A stretch of DNA of 64,000 nt. Origin: Corynebacterium kalinowskii (lineage in GTDB: Bacteria > Actinomycetota > Actinomycetes > Mycobacteriales > Mycobacteriaceae). Position 1 is the first letter of the stretch. Every line of letters begins with the position of its first letter. Positions 63,760 through 64,000 of this stretch are shown here, one piece after another. The stretch covers positions 1,674,001-1,738,000 of the forward strand of contig NZ_CP046452.1 of assembly GCF_009734385.1 (NCBI RefSeq), given 5' to 3'. The position numbers and the translations under genes were made by a program. Under the pieces are notes generated by a model. It saw only the letters and a list, made by a program, of their open reading frames with translations, was not told where the DNA came from and searched no databases.

Positions 63760-64000
63760 TTAGCCCACTCGGCGTGGCTCGGACTCGGCGTGGTGGTCCA
63801 ACTGCGGCTCAAATGCTGCCCGAGTTTCTGGCAGGTCAGCGAAATCAGCGCTATCGTCATCGAGTTCGAGCACAACGGCACCTGGACGTCGAAGTCGAGA
63901 AGGCAGGCCTAGCTCCTGGCTTTCCGCGGAGCGGACACCCATGCGTGCGCGACGCATGTGGCGGATACGGCGAGCACGTAAGGCCTGTTCTTGGTGCACC
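63760..64000 (-). CDS. Partial hypothetical protein, C-terminal part
   Basis: The frame runs to the right edge. 79 residues are visible: very arginine-rich at first (LRARRIRHMRRARMGVRSAE), then acidic (VVLELDDDSADFADLP). No family recognised. A GTG codon at the very edge could be its start, but the gene probably begins outside the window. It lies 30 bases before doxX on the same strand. Confidence 0.45.
   Translation of the reverse strand, partial: VHQEQALRARRIRHMRRARMGVRSAESQELGLPSRLRRPGAVVLELDDDSADFADLPETRAAFEPQLDHHAESEPRRVG

Overview
The window reads as chromosomal DNA of a Corynebacterium species. The gene order resembles what I recall of the C. glutamicum chromosome: ppx2-DUF501-divIC-eno at the left end, lysI and mfd, then glmU-prs-rplY-pth, a long gluconeogenic-type gapB, and betP, metG, rpf2, rsmA and ispE at the right. 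Products typical of mycolic-acid actinobacteria (MMPL transporters, a BetP-type betaine carrier, an Rpf2-type resuscitation factor, a protein O-mannosyltransferase) agree. No rRNA, insertion sequence, phage integrase or CRISPR array was seen; one tRNA (Gln, TTG) is present. Starts were moved from the longest frame wherever a ribosome-binding site or family N-terminus argued for it.

Layout. 1-10.5 kb: core genes (exopolyphosphatase edge, divIC, eno, a lytic transglycosylase divergent from a small PorB-like secreted protein, mazG, lysI, mfd with its TetR neighbour). 10.6-16.3 kb: an accessory block after tRNA-Gln with a TetR gene, several broken genes, a surface protein ending in an LAxTG-type sorting signal, an MFS exporter and an Ig-like secreted protein. 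16.3-28.5 kb: core metabolism and translation (glmU-prs, rplY, pth, gapB, prfC) interleaved with flavin oxidoreductases. 28.7-36.9 kb: two paralogous MMPL transporters, two unusual membrane proteins and a TetR regulator. 36.9-47.5 kb: two tandem acyl-CoA hydratase/hydrolase paralogues, PPK2, a membrane alpha/beta hydrolase, a TetR-controlled FtsX/LolD-type ABC system and an Ltp-domain envelope protein. 47.7-64 kb: a long run of minus-strand housekeeping genes (ABC-F, ispE, rsmA, rpf2, tatD, P-type ATPase, metG, betP), then rsmI diverging from pmt, and an anti-sigma-like/DoxX pair.

The most interesting find is in 10.97-15.5 kb. A two-gene unit, LAxTG surface protein followed by an MFS exporter, appears twice, and the two copies have decayed reciprocally. 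Copy 1 keeps the surface protein and only a frameshifted stub of the exporter. Copy 2 keeps the exporter and only the last 48 residues of the surface protein. Between them sit a TetR gene and a divergent, twice-frameshifted YhgE/Pip-like membrane-protein gene, with two palindromic operators.

Other points: a 57-codon gene behind an SQR-like flavoprotein, missed by length cut-offs; overlapping divergent and probably leaderless promoters squeezed into 20 bp between a nitronate monooxygenase gene and prfC; clear TetR-type palindromes in front of two further transporter operons; and an envelope protein with two Ltp repeats of the kind known from phage superinfection exclusion. All family assignments come from reading motifs by eye; no database search was possible.
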